A stretch of DNA of 64,000 nucleotides from Marinibacterium anthonyi. Lineage in GTDB: Bacteria; Pseudomonadota; Alphaproteobacteria; Rhodobacterales; Rhodobacteraceae. Below are positions 17,123 through 27,059 of this stretch, piece after piece. The number at the start of each line of letters is the position of its first letter. Position 1 is the stretch's first letter. The stretch covers positions 2,033,501 to 2,097,500 of the forward strand of contig CP031585.1 in NCBI GenBank assembly GCA_003217735.2, given 5' to 3'. Made by a program: the position numbers and the translations under genes. The notes under the pieces are model-generated. The model saw only the letters and a list, made by a program, of their open reading frames with translations, was not told the origin of the DNA and ran no database searches.

Positions 17123-17412
17123 GACCGATTCTGCCGGATGACGTGAACATTGCCGCCCGCGCGCTTCTGGCCGCGCCGATGGAGGGGCGGGAACGGCTGT
17201 GCCGCCGCATGATCGTCGAAGCCGACGCGGCGCTGGTGCATGTGAACCGGACGGGGGTGTTGCATCCGGCCTGGGGCAACGGTTCCCTGACGTCGGCCGC
17301 GCGGAAAAGGCGGCTGGCGCCACCGCCCGAGGGCGACGACCTGGATTATTGTCGCTGCATGGAGACGGTGGTGTTCTGCCTGATCGAGCATCAGGCGACG
17401 CTTCGGCATTAG
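17119..17412 (+). CDS. conserved hypothetical protein at the end of the GTA cluster
   Basis: A 97-residue protein, overlapping the g15 stop by 4 bp. Visible features are RPILPDDVNIAARALLAAPMEGRERLCRRMIVEADAALVH and a C-terminal DYCRCMETVVFCLIEHQ with two cysteines. A protein of this kind follows g15 in many Rhodobacterales GTA clusters, so it is probably part of the operon. Its function is unknown. It has no signal peptide or membrane segment. Confidence 0.75.
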   Translation: MRPILPDDVNIAARALLAAPMEGRERLCRRMIVEADAALVHVNRTGVLHPAWGNGSLTSAARKRRLAPPPEGDDLDYCRCMETVVFCLIEHQATLRH

Positions 17413-17433
17413 CGGGTATCGATGCGGGATGAA

Positions 17434-17495
17434 GGGGGCGCTGCCCCCGTCCGCCTCTGGCGGACTCCCCCGGGAGTATTTAGGCAAAGATGAAG
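17434..17495. repeat. dispersed intergenic element, copy 2, with two hairpins
   Basis: GGGGGC-GCT-GCCCCC and GTCCGCC-TCT-GGCGGAC form two adjacent hairpins, followed by GGGAGTATTTAGGCAAAGATGAAG, here quoted in parts as GAGTATTT and GGCAAAGATGAAG. The first 22 bases are identical to the copy at 24055. It lies just after the last GTA-linked gene, so it may also serve as the 3' end of that operon. Confidence 0.8.
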
Positions 17496-17591
17496 GGGAA
17501 GGCGGCGCGGGCGGATGGGACCCGGTCGCCTTTTTCTTGTGGTCGCGGGAATGGGGCTTGCCTGGCGGGTGGGATCGGGTTTCCTGGGGAA

Positions 17592-18509
17592 ATGACGAAA
17601 CGCGTACTGATGCACAAGGCGGACTCGGTCTACGAGGATGAACCGGATGTTGTCTACGACTTTCCCGGGTCCTACCTGAAGGAGATCCGGGAGGCCGTCG
17701 GCGATTGGGTTGTCTATTACGAGCCGGTCAAGGCCGGACCGCGTGGCTATTTCGCCGTGGCGCGGATTGCGCGGGTCATTGCCAAGCCGGGGGTCGAGGG
17801 GCGGTTCCTGGCGTTGATCGCGCCGGGAAGCTTTCTGCGTTTTGATCGGGATGTGCCGCGGCTGGTCGAGGGGCGGCCGCTTGAGGCGGCGCTGGCCGAG
17901 GCCGACGGCACGCTGAAACGCGGCGGTGCGGTGCAGTTGGCGGTGCGGCGCCTGCCGGAGCGGGAATTCGCACGGATCGTGAACCTTGGCCTGCCGGAGG
18001 ACCTGGAAGCGATGGAGGAGCGCCGGTACGATCCGCAGCCGGGGCTGGAGGAGCGGCCTGCGGCTTTCGAACGGCCGGTGCTGGAGCGGTTGACCCGGCG
18101 GAAATACCGCGATGTCGCGTTCCGGCGGAAGGTGCGGGAGGCCTATGACTACCGGTGCGCCATGTCCGGCCTGCGCCTGCGCAACGGCGGTGGCCGGCCC
18201 GAGGTGCAGGCGGCGCATATCGTGCCCGTTGCCGAGGATGGCAGCGATGCGGTGAGCAATGGGCTGGCGCTGTCCGCCACTCTGCACTGGATGTTCGATC
18301 GCGGGCTCGTCACCGTCGCCGACGACATGACGATCCTGGTGTCGCGCAACAAGGTGGCGGACGATGTCATCGACCGGCTGATCCTGCCGGGGCGCAGATT
18401 GCTTCCGCCGGTCGATCCGCGCGACAGCCCATTGCGGCGCAACCTGCGATGGCATCGGGAAAATGTCTTTGGCCAGGCCGCCATGGACGAGCCCTTGCCG
18501 TGGGATTGA
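17592..18509 (+). CDS. HNH endonuclease domain protein
   Basis: A 305-residue protein. The C-terminal HNH module (HNH_2 type) shows RCAMSGLRLRNGG (Cys189), AAHIVPVAEDGSD (His209), NGLALSATLHWMFDRG (Asn223, His232). The N-terminal half (YDFPGSYLKEIREAVGDWVVYYEP, then GYFAVARIARV) resembles small-molecule or DNA-base-binding folds attached to such nucleases, but I cannot name it. The ATG at 17592 follows TGGGGA. Related proteins are often called restriction endonucleases; no methyltransferase partner is adjacent. It lies between the GTA operon and cysE, so DNA handling linked to GTA is possible but unsupported. Confidence 0.85.
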   Translation: MTKRVLMHKADSVYEDEPDVVYDFPGSYLKEIREAVGDWVVYYEPVKAGPRGYFAVARIARVIAKPGVEGRFLALIAPGSFLRFDRDVPRLVEGRPLEAALAEADGTLKRGGAVQLAVRRLPEREFARIVNLGLPEDLEAMEERRYDPQPGLEERPAAFERPVLERLTRRKYRDVAFRRKVREAYDYRCAMSGLRLRNGGGRPEVQAAHIVPVAEDGSDAVSNGLALSATLHWMFDRGLVTVADDMTILVSRNKVADDVIDRLILPGRRLLPPVDPRDSPLRRNLRWHRENVFGQAAMDEPLPWD

Positions 18510-18633
18510 GACCTCCGGTCCCACCGGTGGACCCGCAGCCCATACCATGGTGTGATGGTGCGCATAACGAATTTGCGTTTTGGGAAATCTCCCTTATGTG
18601 GCTATCCTGAGGTCCAACCGAGGGAGTGCCCCC

Positions 18634-19440
18634 ATGGCCGAACCGAGAACCAACGTGACCCGTGTCGACCCCGTCTGGGACGAGATCACGGAAGACGCGC
18701 GCCAAGCGGTGCGGGACGAACCGATCATGGGCGGGCTGGTTCATGCCTGCATCCTGCACCATCGCTCTCTGGACCGCGCGCTGAGCTACCGTTTCGCGGC
18801 CAAGCTGAGTTCGAACGAGATGTCCATGGTCATCCTGCGCGAGATCGCGGACGAGGCCTATACGGACGCGCCCGAGCTGGTCGAGGCGGCGCGGGCCGAC
18901 TTGATGGCCATCTACGAACGCGATCCGGCCTGTCACCGGCTTTTGCAGCCGATCCTGTATTTCAAGGGATTCCAGGCGGTTCAGGCCTACCGCATCGCCC
19001 ATTGGCTGTACCAGCACGGGCGCTTTGACCTGGCCTATTTCATCCAGATGCGCGTGTCCGAGCTGTATTCGATCGACATCCACCCGGCGGCCAAGGTCGG
19101 CCGCGGCATCATGATCGACCATGCCCATTCCGTCGTCATCGGCGAGACCGCGGTGGTCGGCGACAACGTGTCGATGCTGCACGGGGTCACCCTTGGCGGG
19201 ACCGGCAAGGAGGATGGCGACCGTCATCCCAAGATCGGCAATGGCGTCCTGATCGGGGCCGGGGCGAAGGTGCTGGGCAATATCACCGTCGGGCATTGTT
19301 CGCGCATCGCGGCCGGGTCCGTGGTGCTGCAGGAGGTGCCGCCGTGCAAGACCGTCGCCGGTGTGCCCGCCAAGATCGTGGGCGAGGCGGGCTGTGATCA
19401 GCCGTCGGTCAAGATGGACCAGATGTGCTGGGGCAAGTAA
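18634..19440 (+). CDS. cysE: serine O-acetyltransferase
   Basis: Makes O-acetylserine from serine and acetyl-CoA, the first step of cysteine synthesis. The 268-residue protein has the helical N-terminal SATase domain (DPVWDEITEDARQAV) and the left-handed beta-helix of hexapeptide repeats, with DIHPAAKVGRGIMIDHAHSVVIGE holding the catalytic His, and GVTLGGTGKEDGDRHP. ATG 18634 follows GAGGGAG. cysE next to the GTA cluster is a known arrangement in Rhodobacterales. A terminator follows directly. Confidence 0.97.
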   Translation: MAEPRTNVTRVDPVWDEITEDARQAVRDEPIMGGLVHACILHHRSLDRALSYRFAAKLSSNEMSMVILREIADEAYTDAPELVEAARADLMAIYERDPACHRLLQPILYFKGFQAVQAYRIAHWLYQHGRFDLAYFIQMRVSELYSIDIHPAAKVGRGIMIDHAHSVVIGETAVVGDNVSMLHGVTLGGTGKEDGDRHPKIGNGVLIGAGAKVLGNITVGHCSRIAAGSVVLQEVPPCKTVAGVPAKIVGEAGCDQPSVKMDQMCWGK

Positions 19441-19463
19441 CGCCTTGACCCGGCCGGAATGGA

Positions 19464-19489
19464 AAAGGGCACCCGCCGGGGTGCCCTTT
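19464..19489. terminator. bidirectional terminator between cysE and pdhC
   Basis: AAAGGGCACCC and GGGTGCCCTTT form an 11-bp stem around GCCG, so both strands end the stem in T. It separates the convergent cysE and pdhC genes and can serve both. Confidence 0.85.
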
Positions 19490-19512
19490 GTCGTTTCGGG
19501 GATGTCTGCCTG

Positions 19513-20823
19513 TCAGGCCAGCATCAGAAGCGGGTTCTCGATGTTCTCGGCGATGGCCTTCAGGAATTCCGCCCCCAGGGCACCGTCGATGACCCGGTGA
19601 TCGACCGACAGCGTCACCGACATGACGGTTGCGACGGCGATCTCTCCATCCTTGCCGACGACGGGCTTCTTGACGCCGGCGCCCACGGCCAGGATCGACC
19701 CGTGCGGCGGGTTGATGACCGCGTCGAAATTGTCGATGCCGAACATGCCCAGGTTCGAGATCGCGAAGGAACCGCCCTGGTATTCATGCGGCGCAAGCTT
19801 GCGGTCGCGGGCACGGCTGGCCAGGTCCTTCATCTCGCTCGACAGCGTCGACAGCGATTTCTGATGCGCGTCCCGCAGCACGGGCGTGAAGAGCCCGCCT
19901 TCGATGGCAACCGCCACGGCAACGTCGGACGGCTTCAGCTTGATGATCCGGTCACCGGCCCAGACGGCATTGGCATTCGGCACCGCCTGCAGGGCCAGCG
20001 CACAGGCCTTGATGATGAAGTCGTTGACCGACAGTTTCACGCCACGGGCCGAGAGCTGACCGTTCAGGTCGCCCCGGAATTTCATCAGCGCGTCCAGCTG
20101 GATGTCGCGGCGCAGGTAGAAATGCGGGATGGTCTGCTTGGCTTCGGTCAGGCGCGCGGCGATGGTCTTGCGCATACCGTCCAGCTTGACCTCTTCGGTT
20201 TCGCGGTCGGCATACATCTTGATGACGGCGTCGGCCGAGGGACCCGCCGGTGCCGGAGCGGCGGGGGCTGCGGCGGACGGCGTGGTCGCGGGGGCTTCGG
20301 CCTTGGCGACCGGAGCGGAAGACGCGCCTTCGACGTCGGCCTTCACGATGCGGCCATGCGGGCCGGAGCCCTTGAGCGTGGCCAGGTCCAGACCCTTTTG
20401 TGCGGCGATGCGCCGGGCAAGGGGAGAGGCGAAGATGCGGTTGCCGTCGGCGGATTTGGGCGCTGCGGGGGCCGTTTCGGCCTTGGGCGCGGGCGCCTCG
20501 TCGCTCTCTTGCGAGACCGCCTCGGAAGGGGCGGGCGAGCTGGCCGCCGGAGCCGACGTGTCGATGTCGTCGGCGCTTTCACCCTCTTCCAGAAGGACCG
20601 CGATGGGGGTGTTGACCTTGACCCCTTCGGTGCCCTCGGCAATCAGGATCTTGCCGACGACACCTTCATCGACGGCTTCGAATTCCATCGTCGCCTTGTC
20701 GGTCTCGATCTCGGCCAGCAGGTCGCCCGACGACACGGTGTCGCCTTCCTTGACCAGCCATTTCGCCAGCGTGCCTTCCTCCATCGTGGGGGACAGGGCG
20801 GGCATGAGGATTTCGGTAGGCAT
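19513..20823 (-). CDS. pdhC: pyruvate dehydrogenase E2, dihydrolipoamide acetyltransferase
   Basis: Core of the pyruvate dehydrogenase complex; transfers the acetyl group to CoA. Order in the 436-residue protein: one lipoyl domain (lysine in [13 protein letters not shown]), an Ala/Pro/Glu-rich linker, the E1/E3-binding domain ([17 protein letters not shown], about residues 130-165), a second linker, and the catalytic domain ending in [17 protein letters not shown] with the active-site His and Asp. It is the third gene of pdhABC, 12 bp after pdhB. Its lipoyl domain is nearly identical to that of PdhB. Confidence 0.96.
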   Translation of the reverse strand: MPTEILMPALSPTMEEGTLAKWLVKEGDTVSSGDLLAEIETDKATMEFEAVDEGVVGKILIAEGTEGVKVNTPIAVLLEEGESADDIDTSAPAASSPAPSEAVSQESDEAPAPKAETAPAAPKSADGNRIFASPLARRIAAQKGLDLATLKGSGPHGRIVKADVEGASSAPVAKAEAPATTPSAAAPAAPAPAGPSADAVIKMYADRETEEVKLDGMRKTIAARLTEAKQTIPHFYLRRDIQLDALMKFRGDLNGQLSARGVKLSVNDFIIKACALALQAVPNANAVWAGDRIIKLKPSDVAVAVAIEGGLFTPVLRDAHQKSLSTLSSEMKDLASRARDRKLAPHEYQGGSFAISNLGMFGIDNFDAVINPPHGSILAVGAGVKKPVVGKDGEIAVATVMSVTLSVDHRVIDGALGAEFLKAIAENIENPLLMLA

Positions 20824-20835
20824 GGGTTCTGCTCC

Positions 20836-22215
<1,380 letters not shown>

Positions 22216-22230
22216 AGTCGTGTCTCCTCC

Positions 22231-23241
22231 TCAGGCGGTCTGCGGTGCTACGTCGGTGATGATGTCGGTCCAAAGCTCTTCGGGCGCCGGCTCCGGGCTT
22301 TCCTTGGCGAATTCGGCCGAGGCGTTGACCACGGCCTTGATGTCCTTGTCGATCGCCTTGAGGTCTTCCTCGGTCGCGTGGCCGCCGGTCAGCAGCAGGT
22401 CGCGCACATGCTCGATCGCGTCCTTTTCCTCGCGCACCTTCTGGACCTCTTCGCGGGTCCGGTACTTGGCCGGGTCGGACATCGAATGCCCGCGATAACG
22501 GTAGGTCTTGACCTCGAGGATGTAGGGGCCGTTTCCTTCGCGGCAGTGCTTGACCGCCTTCTCGCCGGCTTCCTTGACGGCCAGAACGTCCATGCCGTCG
22601 ACCGCTTCGCCCGGGATGCCGAAGGCGGCGCCACGGTGATAGATGTCGGGCGACGAGGTCGACCGCTTCTGCGACGTGCCCATGGCGTACTGGTTGTTCT
22701 CGATGACGAAGACGACGGGCAGCTTCCACAGCGCGGCCATGTTGAAGGTCTCGTAGACCTGGCCCTGGTTCGCGGCGCCGTCACCGAAATAGGTGAAGGT
22801 CACGCGCCCGTTCTCCAGGTACTTGTCGGCGAATGCCAGGCCCGCGCCAAGCGGCACGTTGGCGCCCACGATGCCGTGTCCGCCGTAAAAATCCTTCTCC
22901 TTCGAGAACATGTGCATCGAGCCGCCCTTGCCGCGGGAATAACCGCCTTCGCGGCCGGTCAGCTCGGCCATGACGCCGTTGGGGTCCATGCCGCAGGCCA
23001 GCATGTGGCCGTGATCGCGATAGGTCGTGATCCGTTTGTCGCCCTCTTCGGTCGCGGCCTCCAGGCCGACGACAACGGCCTCCTGGCCGATATAGAGGTG
23101 ACAGAAACCGCCGATCAGACCCATGCCATACAGCTGCCCGGCCTTCTCTTCGAATCGCCGGATCAGCAACATGTCCTTGTAGAAGGCCTTGAGTTCGTCG
23201 GCTGAAACGTTCGGTTTCTTGGTGGTTCTCCGGGCTGCCAT
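22231..23241 (-). CDS. pdhA: pyruvate dehydrogenase E1 alpha subunit
   Basis: Thiamine diphosphate-dependent decarboxylase subunit, first gene of the operon. The cofactor-binding motif is GDGAANQGQVYETFNMAALW to the following NNQ, and the phosphorylation-loop-like RYRGHSMSDPAKYRT region is conserved. The 336-residue length is normal. The minus-strand start ATG at 23241 follows GGAGGGGAG. A 20-bp palindrome 27 bp upstream matches one before lpd, the gene for the E3 subunit, which is not in this operon. Confidence 0.97.
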   Translation of the reverse strand: MAARRTTKKPNVSADELKAFYKDMLLIRRFEEKAGQLYGMGLIGGFCHLYIGQEAVVVGLEAATEEGDKRITTYRDHGHMLACGMDPNGVMAELTGREGGYSRGKGGSMHMFSKEKDFYGGHGIVGANVPLGAGLAFADKYLENGRVTFTYFGDGAANQGQVYETFNMAALWKLPVVFVIENNQYAMGTSQKRSTSSPDIYHRGAAFGIPGEAVDGMDVLAVKEAGEKAVKHCREGNGPYILEVKTYRYRGHSMSDPAKYRTREEVQKVREEKDAIEHVRDLLLTGGHATEEDLKAIDKDIKAVVNASAEFAKESPEPAPEELWTDIITDVAPQTA

Positions 23242-23267
23242 TGCGCGTGCTCCCCTCCGCAGAAGAA

Positions 23268-23287
23268 ATAGTTCAACGTTAAACTAT
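23268..23287. promoter_or_regulatory. palindromic operator upstream of pdhA
   Basis: ATAGTTCAACGTTAAACTAT is a 20-bp palindrome with one mismatched pair, 27 bp before the pdhA start. Its core TAGTTCAACGTTAAACTA matches TAGTTTAATGCTAAACTA before lpd at 15 of 18 positions. The compact, AT-rich palindrome resembles sites for MarR-type winged-helix regulators. The regulator itself is not in this window as far as I can tell. Confidence 0.7.
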
Positions 23288-23667
23288 CCATTATCGCAAA
23301 AGGCGGAGGCAGGCGAGGGTTAATGTGACGCGGGTGTCTGGCCGGCTGTCAGAGCCGGGCTGGGTCGCCTGGTCCGCCTCGTGTATCGTGGTCATTTGTC
23401 CTGTGCCGATCAGATAGGGCGACGATCGCGATGGCAAGGAAAACCGACTGTTTCGCCAGGATCGGTGCGTTTCCACTGGCCGGGCCGACGCCCGGTCTGT
23501 CGGCGCCGGTGACCTTGCCGCAGATCCAGAGGTGGACCCGGCCATGTGTCCTTTGACCGTCGGGCATGCGGCTGTGACAAGGCGGCGGGGGAAGCGTACC
23601 GGCAGTTCAGGCCAATGCGCGGGAGCATGACCTGACCCGGCAGCTGCCGCCGGCCTGGTCCGTGTGA
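23288..23667. other. 380-bp stretch without a recognisable gene
   Basis: The gap between the pdhA operator and ftsB. Short open frames occur on the minus strand (for example 23291-23545) but have an Arg/Ser/Pro-rich composition typical of antisense frames in GC-rich DNA, no ribosome binding site, and no known motif. A small palindrome, GTGATC-AGCG-GATCAC, overlaps the ftsB stop codon. An upstream pdh promoter or a small RNA could lie here; I see nothing that proves either. Confidence 0.5.
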
Positions 23668-23973
23668 TCAGCGGATCACGATCTCGTCGGCGCGGATAAG
23701 GCCGAGGACCGATCGTGCCTGCTGGTCCAGCAGGTCCAGGTCCAGGTAGGTGTCCGACAGGCGGTGCGTGAGGTTGTCCATCCGGTCCACTTCGGTGTCG
23801 AGGCGATCGAGGTCCTGTTTCAGGGACTCGGCCTCTGCCGAGATCTCAACCCGGCGGAACAGGCCGTAATCCCCCTGCACGGCGGCGAATGTGAAATAGA
23901 TCCCCAGCGCGAAGGCCAGGGTGAAATAGATCAGCGCGCCGAAGGACGGACGGTTGGTGCGGGGTACGCTCAT
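23668..23973 (-). CDS. FtsB/DivIC family septum formation initiator
   Basis: A 101-residue bitopic division protein. One membrane segment near residues 12-30 (ALIYFTLAFALGIYFTFAAV) is followed by a periplasmic coiled coil (AEAESLKQDLDRLDTEVDRMDNL) and LLDQQARSVLGLIRADEIVI, the usual FtsB end. It should act with FtsL and FtsQ in the divisome. The ATG at 23973 gives the family start; the longer open frame to 24264 runs through the intergenic repeat and is rejected. The position upstream of pdhA is common in alphaproteobacteria. Confidence 0.88.
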   Translation of the reverse strand: MSVPRTNRPSFGALIYFTLAFALGIYFTFAAVQGDYGLFRRVEISAEAESLKQDLDRLDTEVDRMDNLTHRLSDTYLDLDLLDQQARSVLGLIRADEIVIR

Positions 23974-24054
23974 GTGCCTCTGTGCCCGGATTGTTCTTGT
24001 TGGGCTTGCACTTAGTATCGCACAGCCGAATCGGCTTGTGAATCCCCTATTTAT

Positions 24055-24117
24055 GGGGGCGCTGCCCCCGTCCGCCATGGGCGGACTCCCCCGGAGGTAT
24101 TTGGGCCAAGAAGAAGA
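24055..24117. repeat. dispersed intergenic element, copy 3, with two hairpins
   Basis: GGGGGC-GCT-GCCCCC, then GTCCGCC-ATG-GGCGGAC, then GGAGGTATTTGGGCC and AAGAAGAAG. It is nearly collinear with the copy at 17434. It lies between ftsB and the aldolase gene and is followed by a long terminator hairpin and an inverted fragment of itself. Confidence 0.8.
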
Positions 24118-24127
24118 TTGGCAAAAG

Positions 24128-24167
24128 AACAGGGGCGCGATCCCTGGATGGAGCGCGCGCCCCTGTT
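24128..24167. terminator. bidirectional terminator downstream of the aldolase gene
   Basis: AACAGGGGCGCG pairs with CGCGCCCCTGTT over 12 bp around a 16-nt loop. T-rich runs lie beyond the stem on both strands (CTTTCTCTTT on plus, CTTTTG on minus). It is bracketed by the repeat at 24055 and its inverted half-copy at 24177. Confidence 0.8.
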
Positions 24168-24176
24168 TCTTTCTCT

Positions 24177-24194
24177 TTCCAAATACCCGCGCCG
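24177..24194 (-). repeat. inverted fragment of the dispersed element
   Basis: CCAAATACCCGCG is the reverse complement of the CGCGGGTATTTGG core of the dispersed element. Together with the copy at 24055 it frames the terminator, the same inverted arrangement seen in compact form at 30741-30796. Confidence 0.5.
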
Positions 24195-24217
24195 CAGGCA
24201 TGGCGCGGCAGCGGCAT

Positions 24218-25111
24218 TCAGCCCGCGACGGAGGCCGCGTGGATGCTGCCGACCGCTGCGCCAAGGGTGGCGTCGAAGTCTACGTCGCTTTGCTGTGCCG
24301 ACAGACCTTCGGTCAGGGCGCGCGAGAAGCTGGCGATGATGCCGGTGTTCTGGCTGAGCTTCTCGTTGGCCTCGTCGCGCGAATAGCCGCCCGACAGTGC
24401 CACGACCTTCAGCACCTTCGGGTGATCGACCAGCGCCTTGTAGGTATTGGCCACCGTCGGCAGCGTGAGCTTGAGCATCACGATCTGGTCGTCGGGCAGG
24501 ACGTCGAGATGGGCCAGGATCTCGGTCTTCAGGATCTCTTCGGCCTCGGCCTTGTCGGGGATCGAAATGGTCACCTCGGGCTCGATGATCGGAACCAGGC
24601 CGTGGGCCAGGATCTGCTTGCCGATCTCGAACTGCTGGTCGACGATCGCCTTGATGCCGACCGGGTCGGCGGCGTCGACCACCGACCGCATCTTGGTGCC
24701 GTACATGCCCTTGGCGACGGCGCGTTCGAGCAGGGCGTCGAGGCCGGGGATCGGTTTCATCAGCTTCACGCCGTTTTCGGCGTCGGCCAGGCCCTTGTCC
24801 ACCTTCAGGAAGGGCACCACGCCGCAGGTTTCCCACAGGTATTCGGCGGTGGGCGTGCCGTCGATATCGCGGTCCATGGTCTGTTCGAACAGGATGGCGC
24901 CGACGATCTTGTCGCCACTGAAGGCGGGGGACTTGATGATGCGCGCGCGCATCTGGTGGATCAGGTCGAACATCTCGGGCTCGGAGCCATAGGCGTCTTC
25001 CTCGATCCCGTATAGCTTCAGGGCCTTCGGGGTCGAGCCGCCGCTTTGGTCGAGCGCGGCGATGAAGCCCTGGCCTTTGGAAATCTTGTCGGTCTGGGTC
25101 GGGTTGGGCAT
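24218..25111 (-). CDS. class I fructose-bisphosphate aldolase
   Basis: Splits fructose 1,6-bisphosphate into dihydroxyacetone phosphate and glyceraldehyde 3-phosphate, with a lysine Schiff base and no metal. The 297-residue protein shows [49 protein letters not shown] and [14 protein letters not shown], the pattern of short bacterial class I aldolases. The likely Schiff-base lysine is in MLKLTLPT. It lies downstream of pgk in the same direction, with a 120-bp gap that holds a GTTAGCGC-type operator, so it has its own promoter. Confidence 0.94.
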   Translation of the reverse strand: MPNPTQTDKISKGQGFIAALDQSGGSTPKALKLYGIEEDAYGSEPEMFDLIHQMRARIIKSPAFSGDKIVGAILFEQTMDRDIDGTPTAEYLWETCGVVPFLKVDKGLADAENGVKLMKPIPGLDALLERAVAKGMYGTKMRSVVDAADPVGIKAIVDQQFEIGKQILAHGLVPIIEPEVTISIPDKAEAEEILKTEILAHLDVLPDDQIVMLKLTLPTVANTYKALVDHPKVLKVVALSGGYSRDEANEKLSQNTGIIASFSRALTEGLSAQQSDVDFDATLGAAVGSIHAASVAG

Positions 25112-25198
25112 TTTCGAATGTCCGTTTTTGTCAATGAGCCGGGCGCGATCCGCGACCGCGTCCCGTGCTTAAGTCATTGAGTCAGCGTCATGCAATGA

Positions 25199-25211
25199 GG
25201 TTAGCGCAACC
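25199..25211. promoter_or_regulatory. GTTAGCGC-type operator upstream of the aldolase gene
   Basis: GGTTAGCGCAACC lies 88 bp before the aldolase start. The GTTAGCGCyAAC pattern is typical of LacI-family regulators, and near-identical sites precede both gap genes here. CceR, a LacI-family regulator of central carbon metabolism in Rhodobacter, is a possible owner by inference. Confidence 0.5.
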
Positions 25212-25231
25212 ACATGACGGGCGCGCGACGA

Positions 25232-26422
25232 TCAGCCGTCAAGGGCGGCGACGCCGGGCAGAACCTTGCCTTCCATCCATTCCAGGAACGCGCCGCCGGC
25301 TGTCGAGATATAGGTGAACCGATCCGCGGCGCCGGCCTGATTCAGCGCCGCGACCGTATCGCCGCCGCCCGCGACCGACACCAGCGTGCCGTCGGTTGTC
25401 AGATCCGCCGCCGTCTGGGCCGCGGCGTTGGTGGCCTTGTCGAAGGGCGCGATTTCGAAGGCGCCAAGAGGGCCGTTCCAGATCAGCGTCCTGGCGGATT
25501 TCAGCACGCTGGCGATCCGGGCCACCGTGTCGGGGCCGGCGTCAAGGATCATCGCGTCGGCCGGGCAGGCGTCGGCGGCCACGGTTTCATGGGCGGCATG
25601 GGCCTTGAATTCGCGCGCGACCACGACGTCGGAGGGCAGGATGATCTCGCAGCCTGCCGCGCGGGCCTTTTCCATGATCCTGGTCGCGGTGGGGGTCATG
25701 TCGTGTTCGGCCAGCGACTTGCCCACGTCGATGCCTTGCGCGGCCAGGAAGGTGTTGGCCATGCCGCCGCCGATCACCAGGTGATCGACCTTGGCCACCA
25801 GGTTGCCCAGCAGATCCAGCTTGGACGACACTTTCGCACCGCCGACCACGGCGACGACCGGGCGCACCGGATCGCCAAGCGCGGCTTCCAGTGCCGAAAG
25901 TTCGGCCTGCATCAGCCGGCCGGCGCAGGCGGGCAGCAGGCGGGCCAGCGCTTCGGTCGAGGCATGGGCGCGGTGGGCGGCCGAGAAGGCATCGTTGCAA
26001 TAGACGTCGCCCAGTTCGGCGAAGCCCGCCGCCAGGTCGGGGTCGTTCTTTTCCTCGCCCGGGTAGAAGCGGGTGTTTTCCAGCAGCACCACGCCGCCCG
26101 GCGCGACCGAGTCGATGGCGGCCTGCGCGGCGGGTCCGCGGCAGTCGGCGGCGAAGGTCACGGGCATCCCGCAGGCGGCTTCCAGCGCGGGCACCACGGG
26201 GCGCAGCGACATCTCGGGGACGTGCTTGCCCTTGGGACGGCCGAAGTGGGCCAGCAGGACGGGCGTGCCGCCGGCGGCGACGATGTCCTTCAGCGTCGGC
26301 ACGATGCGGTCGATGCGGGTGGTGTCGGTGACGTTGCCGTCGTCCATGGGAACGTTCAGGTCCACACGGGTCAGCACGCGCTTGCCCGCCAGATCCATGT
26401 CGTCGAGGGTTTTCCAGGCCAT
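25232..26422 (-). CDS. pgk: phosphoglycerate kinase
   Basis: Cytoplasmic glycolytic and gluconeogenic enzyme that moves a phosphate between 1,3-bisphosphoglycerate and ADP. The 396-residue protein has [59 protein letters not shown] and the C-terminal [12 protein letters not shown]. The start follows GGAGGAG. It diverges from the cyclophilin gene at 26547 across 124 bp. Confidence 0.97.
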   Translation of the reverse strand: MAWKTLDDMDLAGKRVLTRVDLNVPMDDGNVTDTTRIDRIVPTLKDIVAAGGTPVLLAHFGRPKGKHVPEMSLRPVVPALEAACGMPVTFAADCRGPAAQAAIDSVAPGGVVLLENTRFYPGEEKNDPDLAAGFAELGDVYCNDAFSAAHRAHASTEALARLLPACAGRLMQAELSALEAALGDPVRPVVAVVGGAKVSSKLDLLGNLVAKVDHLVIGGGMANTFLAAQGIDVGKSLAEHDMTPTATRIMEKARAAGCEIILPSDVVVAREFKAHAAHETVAADACPADAMILDAGPDTVARIASVLKSARTLIWNGPLGAFEIAPFDKATNAAAQTAADLTTDGTLVSVAGGGDTVAALNQAGAADRFTYISTAGGAFLEWMEGKVLPGVAALDG

Positions 26423-26546
26423 GGGAGGCTCCTCCGGTCACGTTGGGTCAGCGTTAGTTCACCGGTTCGCGGGGCCGGGTCAATGCCCGGCTTGGCAATC
26501 GGCCGCCCTGCGCTTAGGTATCGTCCGACTGTGACAGGAGAGACCC

Positions 26547-27059
26547 ATGGCCGAGATCAAGGACCCGGAGAACACTATCCTCATCGAGCTGAAGGACGGC
26601 ACCGTCGTCATCGAGCTTCTGCCCGACGTGGCCCCCGAGCATAGCGCCCGGATGAAAGAGCTGGCGCGCGCCGGCCATTACGACAACGTCTGCTTCCATC
26701 GCGTGATCGACGGCTTCATGGCCCAGACCGGCGATGTGCAGCACGGCGACATGGAAGACGGCTTCAACATCCGCATGGCGGGCACCGGCGGATCCGACCT
26801 GCCCGACCTGCCGGCCGAATTTTCGCGTCTGCCCCACGACCGGGGCACGCTGGGCGCGGCGCGGTCGCAGAACCCGAATTCGGCCAACAGCCAGTTCTTC
26901 ATCAACTTCAAGGACAACCACTTCCTGAACGGCCAGTACACCGTTTACGGACGGGTGATCGACGGCATGGAATTCGTCGATGCCATCGTGCGCGGCGAGC
27001 CGCCTGCGGCCCCGGACCGCATGATCACCGTGAAGGTGGCCGCAGATGCAGATGCGTAA
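26547..27059 (+). CDS. peptidylprolyl isomerase, cyclophilin type, cytoplasmic
   Basis: Speeds cis-trans isomerisation of proline peptide bonds. The 170-residue protein has the cyclophilin core: FHRVIDGFMAQTGD, QNPNSANSQFFINF and LNGQYTVYGRVIDGME. There is no signal peptide, so it should be cytoplasmic. It starts after AGGAGAG. The last 14 bases overlap the next gene, which encodes an exported cyclophilin. Confidence 0.95.
   Translation: MAEIKDPENTILIELKDGTVVIELLPDVAPEHSARMKELARAGHYDNVCFHRVIDGFMAQTGDVQHGDMEDGFNIRMAGTGGSDLPDLPAEFSRLPHDRGTLGAARSQNPNSANSQFFINFKDNHFLNGQYTVYGRVIDGMEFVDAIVRGEPPAAPDRMITVKVAADADA

Noticed and set aside
2770-17412. Active prophage instead of GTA
   Set aside because: No integrase, repressor, replication or lysis genes and no attachment repeats were seen, and the gene order is that of RcGTA.
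23291-23628. Three short minus-strand frames upstream of pdhA
   Set aside because: Overlapping, Arg/Ser/Pro-rich, with no ribosome binding site or motif; not supported as genes.
26423-26546. GTTAGCGC-type operator before pgk
   Set aside because: GTCAGCGTTAGT matches the pattern at only 8 of 12 positions, too weak to report as a site.
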